The position numbers and the translations under genes were made by a program. Under the pieces are notes generated by a model, which was not told where the DNA came from, made no database searches, and saw only the letters and a list, made by a program, of their open reading frames with translations. DNA of 58,976 nt from Haplomitrium mnioides (taxonomy: Eukaryota > Marchantiophyta > Haplomitriopsida > Calobryales): assembly GCA_049999725.1 (NCBI GenBank), contig JBNGIS010003498.1, positions 1 through 58,976 on the forward strand, given 5' to 3'. Each line of letters begins with the position of its first letter. The stretch's first letter is position 1. Positions 55,461-58,976 of this stretch are shown here, piece after piece.

Positions 55461-56300
55461 TCTAGGGGCATATGTTTTCTACCATGTATGGATCCTTCAT
55501 TTTGCACATGTGGCAAATCCTTTGTATGGTTTATTGCGCAAAGGAAAGGAGTTTCGATAGGAAGAGATCCATACGAAAGTTGGGCAAAAGCTGAAGAAAC
55601 TATTATCTTCTCAGCTTGTCCTTCAGAGAGTGAGTAATGAAAACAAAAAGTCTATGATATTGATTGTAGATGCCAGCCCTATTGCTATAGGTTGGGCAAT
55701 CGGGCAAGATGATGTGGAAGGAACCGATTTGCAATTCGGTTTGGAGCCAACGTGTTGAGCAAATGACAAAGAAGTTATCCACAAGTGAAGAGAGAGTTAT
55801 GGGGGGTGGTTGCAGCCATGAAAGATGAGAAAGAATACCTAATTGGAGCACCTTTAATTGTGGAAACAGATTGCCTACCTTTGTTGGGGATGATTACCAA
55901 TTGCAATACGCTTGATATTGCCATGTTGCGTTGAATTGCTTATATCAAGTCATTAAATCAAGAATTCAAGCATATAGCAGTGAAGGATAATCCAGTGGCA
56001 GATATGCTCTCTCAAGCTCAATATGAGCAAGAAGAGGAGATGATTGAAGATATTGATGATGTAGGAACTAAATTTTATTCAAGTGCACAAAAAGAAGATA
56101 ATGTGCAGAAAGAGCCATTCATGGAGGAGTTGTATGAAAGAGAGTGGCTAGATATTGGCCATTATTTGAGTACCTTGAAAAGGAGACCAGAATAGAGTAA
56201 AGCTCAATTGAAGCAAGTGAGGCAAAAATCCTACAACTATCTACTATCAAGAGGCTACTTATGGAAGAGGGTGAAAAATAGCCATGAGATACCAAGAAGG
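55461..56300 (+). pseudogene. RNase H region
   Basis: MILIVDASPIAIGWAIGQDD at about 55645-55710 gives the first catalytic Asp. Broken segments follow, then VKDNPVADMLSQAQYEQEEE (about 55980-56040), the usual end of the domain, and an acidic linker up to the integrase. Confidence 0.7.
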
Positions 56301-57400
56301 GTGGTGTGCGAGAAAGAGGTATAAACCAAATTGCTCAATGATTTTCATAGTAGTTTATGGGCTGGTTATAGAGGAATATATGGGACATATACCAAATTAA
56401 AAGAAAAATATTGGTGGAGAAACATGTATAGGGATGTGGTTGCATTTGTTGAGTCTTGTCAGATCTGCCAAATGTATTCTGAGATTCGACATAGAGATGG
56501 GTTACATTCAACCTATCCACTTTCTTTACATTATAAGTGGGTGGTGGATCTAGTTGCTATGCCTCTTGGGGTGTGGAAAATGAAGTATTTGGTCCTAGCA
56601 CGAGAAGATCTATCCAATCAAGTTGAAGGAAGAGCACTGAGAACCAAAGCAATAGAAAATGTCTGTCGGTTTTTACTAGAGGATGTGGTTTCTAGATATG
56701 GTTGTGGGGGTAAGATCACAACTGATAGAGGAGAATTAAACACTCATGAGGATAGAGATTTCTTTTAGAGATGTGGGATTAAGCTTGCTCTCACTATACC
56801 ATATAATCCTGAAGGAAATGCTAAGAGTGAGTGTGGGCATCCTCCTATTGTTAGGGCCCTTGTCAAAGCATGTAGAGGGGAAGCAAGTGAATGGCCAAGA
56901 CTACTACCATTTGCACTTTGGGCTGATAGGACTACTTATAGCTTGGTGACTGGCTATATGCTAGCTGAATTGATGTAGGGGCAAAAACCAATCATGCTTG
57001 TTGAGGAGAGTATATTGAGTTGGAGTGTCTTACCTTGGCAAGATCAAATCTCGAGAGAAGAGCTTCTTGCACTACAGATTCAGCAATTAGAGAGGAGGCT
57101 TGAAGATATCCAACTAGCAGTGGAAAGGCTGAAGAGAGCAAGGCTGAAAAACAAAGAAAGATTTGACTAGCAACATAGATTGAGGCCACGAGAGCTACAA
57201 GATGGAGATTGGGTAGTGGTATATGACAATAGCTTGGATAACCAGCATAGTACTATTTGAAAGTTCTCTAAATGCTAGTTTGGACCATATGTAGTGGTGA
57301 TTGTGCATGACAATGCCACATATTTATTGAGAGAGTTGGATGGAACTATACTCAAAGTTCCAATTGTAGGAAAGAGGGTGAAATTATTCAAGAAATGAGA
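56301..57400 (+). pseudogene. integrase region
   Basis: Zinc part: LNDFHSSLWAGYRGIYGTYT, WWRNMYRDVVAFVESCQICQ. The second His of the HHCC pattern is Tyr (AGYRG for AGHRG). Core: WVVDLVAMPLG (first Asp, about 56540), ITTDRGELN (second Asp, about 56716), NPEGNAKSECGH (Glu, about 56810). C-terminal: LERRLEDIQLAVERLKRARL, GDWVVVYDN, FGPYVVVIVHDNATYLLREL. It ends before the polypurine tract. Stops at 56768, 56978 and 57169. Confidence 0.83.
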
Positions 57401-57561
57401 CCAAGAAAATGCTTTGGAGGAGATTGGAGCTTATGTGCCAATGTTTGAAGAGGAAGATAAACCAAAAGAGCAAGACGAAGAGTTCACTTAAGAAGAAGAG
57501 GAAACTCTCTGACGTCGACCACAATGTCTTCTTTCTTAGTGCCTACTAGTGGATGCACAGG

Positions 57562-57575
57562 TTTAAGGGGGTGGA
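57562..57575 (+). other. polypurine tract
   Basis: TTTAAGGGGGTGGA directly before the 3' LTR start at 57576, as expected for plus-strand priming. Confidence 0.65.
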
Positions 57576-58899
57576 TGTTGTGTTGTGGTTTGGTTGATGC
57601 ATACAAAGGTAACAAAAGAATGGAGAAAAGTAATCTTCTTACCATAGTTAAATTTAGAGAAAAATCATAGAAGCAGCGGTAAAGCACTTTTCGAGAACCT
57701 TCTAGAAGAACAAAATTAGTATCTGTCAGTGCTACGTGGAAGATGTTATGGATATGATGGGTAGCAAAAGGGTCATCCTATTGGCTCTTTGAGGATTCTC
57801 TAGATCGCAGTCAAAGATATTGTGAAGATAAAAGAAGATAGAAGAGGCAAAAAGAGATCATCAAAGAGAAAAAAAACATTGAGATATCATTGAGAGATCA
57901 ATGCGAAATCTTGAAGAGATACCTTGAGGGAGTTCAAAGAGGTTCAAGATCTATCAGAACAAGGGGGTTTGACGGTGGAGCTCAAGTTGCTTTTGGGTCA
58001 AGACATATACGATGGATAGAGGATTGTTTGCTGCTCCTAACTTTTCTCTTCCAAATCCTTTCTTTGTTGGTTTGCGCATTATTCCTCGAGATCATTTTCG
58101 ATAGTGGATTGTCTATCACTTCGGTAATAATTTCTTGAATTCGGTTATGAACTCACCTATTCCAGTATTGTTGCCCATTATCACCTATGGAGAGTGATGG
58201 GATCTCACGATTTACATTCTGACCTGATTTGCAGTGAAGTTTTTTGGGTCTTTTGCAAGGGATACGTTGGGTAAATGGTGAATAGTCGACGATGAATGTT
58301 CGAGTGACTTCATCAAATTATCAAATGATGAAGGGAGAAAATTTTCTTTGCTATTTATACCTTATTTGTGCTGTGATCTACAAAAGAATTTACTTAGAAT
58401 TGTTCTTATAACAAGTAGAAAGGGAGTTAACTTTCTTTTAGTAAAAACCCTAAAAAGAAGAAAAGAAGGAGTTCTGATTCATGAAGGTTTGAGGAGTTTT
58501 CAGAGGAGAAGAGGTTCAAGCAAGACAAAGATCAAAAGCTCATAAAGAGTAGCATCTCTTTGCATGAAATTTTGAGTCATTTGGAGATCTACACACATAC
58601 TTATGAGCAGTTGAAGACGAAGGGGTTGAATTGAAGACAGGTTTACATTTGAGTGATTGCGATGTTGCTACAACGATTGTAGGAGAAAACAGAATACCAT
58701 TGGAAAGCTGACAACAAGGGCTATAGTTTTACATCAAATTGCAATGCATTTGGAGTTGAGGTTGATCTGTGAAAGCCGATTGAAGTTGAATAAACAGTCT
58801 TGAGGTTCTTCGAAATCATTTTGCTTTTGACATTGGATTTATAACTTGTTTTTGTATACCAAGAGTATTATAGAATCTGAAACTTTGTGGAAGGCTAGA
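57576..58899 (+). repeat. 3' LTR, truncated
   Basis: Aligned to 49902 onward without large gaps until 58899 (GTGGAAGGCTAGA against GTGGAAAGCTAAA at 51214). The remaining roughly 450 bp are displaced by the transposon end at 58900. The short flank TAGA at 58896-58899 could be half of a target duplication. Confidence 0.85.
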
Positions 58900-58976
58900 A
58901 ACAACCACTACTTTGAACCAGGAACATGCTACTCAGAACAGGAACTTTTTTTTTTTTTGGGAAAAATTGTGATTTT
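58900..58976 (-). mobile_element. element 8: start of another family member, DUF7869 side
   Basis: AACAACCACTACTTTGAACC, AGGAACATGCTACTCAGAAC, AGGAAC and a T run, then the window ends. It interrupts the 3' LTR, so it inserted after the retrotransposon. Confidence 0.75.

Larger units (their letters stand above)
49902..58899 (+). mobile_element. Ty3-type LTR retrotransposon inserted in element 3
   Basis: A directly repeated LTR starts at 49902 and 57576 with TGTTGTGTTGTGGTT. Internal order: primer-binding site, gag, protease, reverse transcriptase, RNase H, integrase, polypurine tract, which is the Ty3 order. The first 230 bp of the two LTRs differ at about 11 sites, so the insertion is not recent. 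The 3' LTR is cut at 58899 by another transposon of the local family. Numerous stops break the coding region. The RT wording (FVGRAIYSMGDLYSGYDQFQ, TLPQGATNSVAHMM) differs clearly from the Tat-like element at 33991-35474, so the two belong to separate lineages; I suspect a chromovirus-like one but see no chromodomain. Confidence 0.88.
41693..58976 (-). mobile_element. element 3: inverted copy, interrupted by a Ty3 element
   Basis: Left end AACAGCCGCTACTTTGAACC at 41693 (DUF7869 side; preceded by ACAC). Then come the 3' flank, the DUF7869-like gene leftward (47193 to 43255), a 460-bp shared promoter, and the ParB-like gene rightward from 47654. At 49902, in intron 2, it is interrupted by an LTR retrotransposon. 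The rest (methyltransferase exons and the right end) must lie beyond 58976. The same gene order and orientation as element 1, inverted, shows the divergent pair is a fixed feature of the family. Confidence 0.75.

Overview
This is nuclear DNA of a large, repeat-rich land plant. The evidence is Ty3-type retrotransposons of plant character, a long tandem satellite, a decayed plant-type 2-oxoglutarate dioxygenase gene, spliceosomal introns and AT-rich composition. The density of old nested repeats fits a non-flowering plant (gymnosperm, fern or lycophyte grade), but I cannot name the species. I see no intact host gene, tRNA, rRNA or CRISPR array. Runs of N mark assembly gaps.

Layout. 1-7036 is a 144-bp tandem satellite. 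Most of the rest, 7037 to 58976, is made of nested copies of one large DNA transposon family, interrupted by two Ty3 retrotransposons. The transposon carries two divergent genes that share a promoter region of about 460 bp. On one side is a multi-exon gene whose product has an unknown N-terminal domain, a ParB/sulfiredoxin-like module (GGNHS-VAA), and a C-terminal N4/N6 amino-DNA-methyltransferase core (motif IV D-I-P-Y-G, a motif X-like segment, motif I LDxxFGSxT). On the other side is a long gene with a DUF7869-like, RNase-H/DDE-looking domain (QLDNTTRENKN ... GHTHDQIDQMFSR) and a C-terminal FWVAKV module, the likely transposase. The copies end in inverted repeats close to AACAGCCGCTACTTTGAACC.

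Nesting. Element 5, the oldest, runs discontinuously from about 10362 to 40762. It is split by element 1 (11278-22242, nearly 11 kb, both ends present, 4-bp target duplication AAGA), by element 6 (24738-29700, target duplication TCTT, containing dioxygenase remnants) and by a Tat/Athila-like fragment (29888-35474). A second stack starts at 40838: an older element end, invaded by element 3 (from 41693), which is invaded by a Ty3 element with long LTRs (49902-58899), whose 3' LTR is cut by yet another family member at 58900. Element 4 (7037-8818) is a truncated copy beside the satellite. Every gene copy seen has stops or frameshifts, but comparing copies reveals the ancestral design.

A second signature is a palindromic minisatellite built on AGTCCATGCGCGCATGGACT. 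It lies in both introns 1 and 2 of the ParB-methyltransferase gene in the copies that retain them, and in a variant form in exon 1 of the DUF7869-like gene. A ParB-like protein with a DNA-methyltransferase domain, encoded by a transposon that carries arrays of a palindromic CG-rich motif, is the most unusual thing here. A functional link between them is my inference only.
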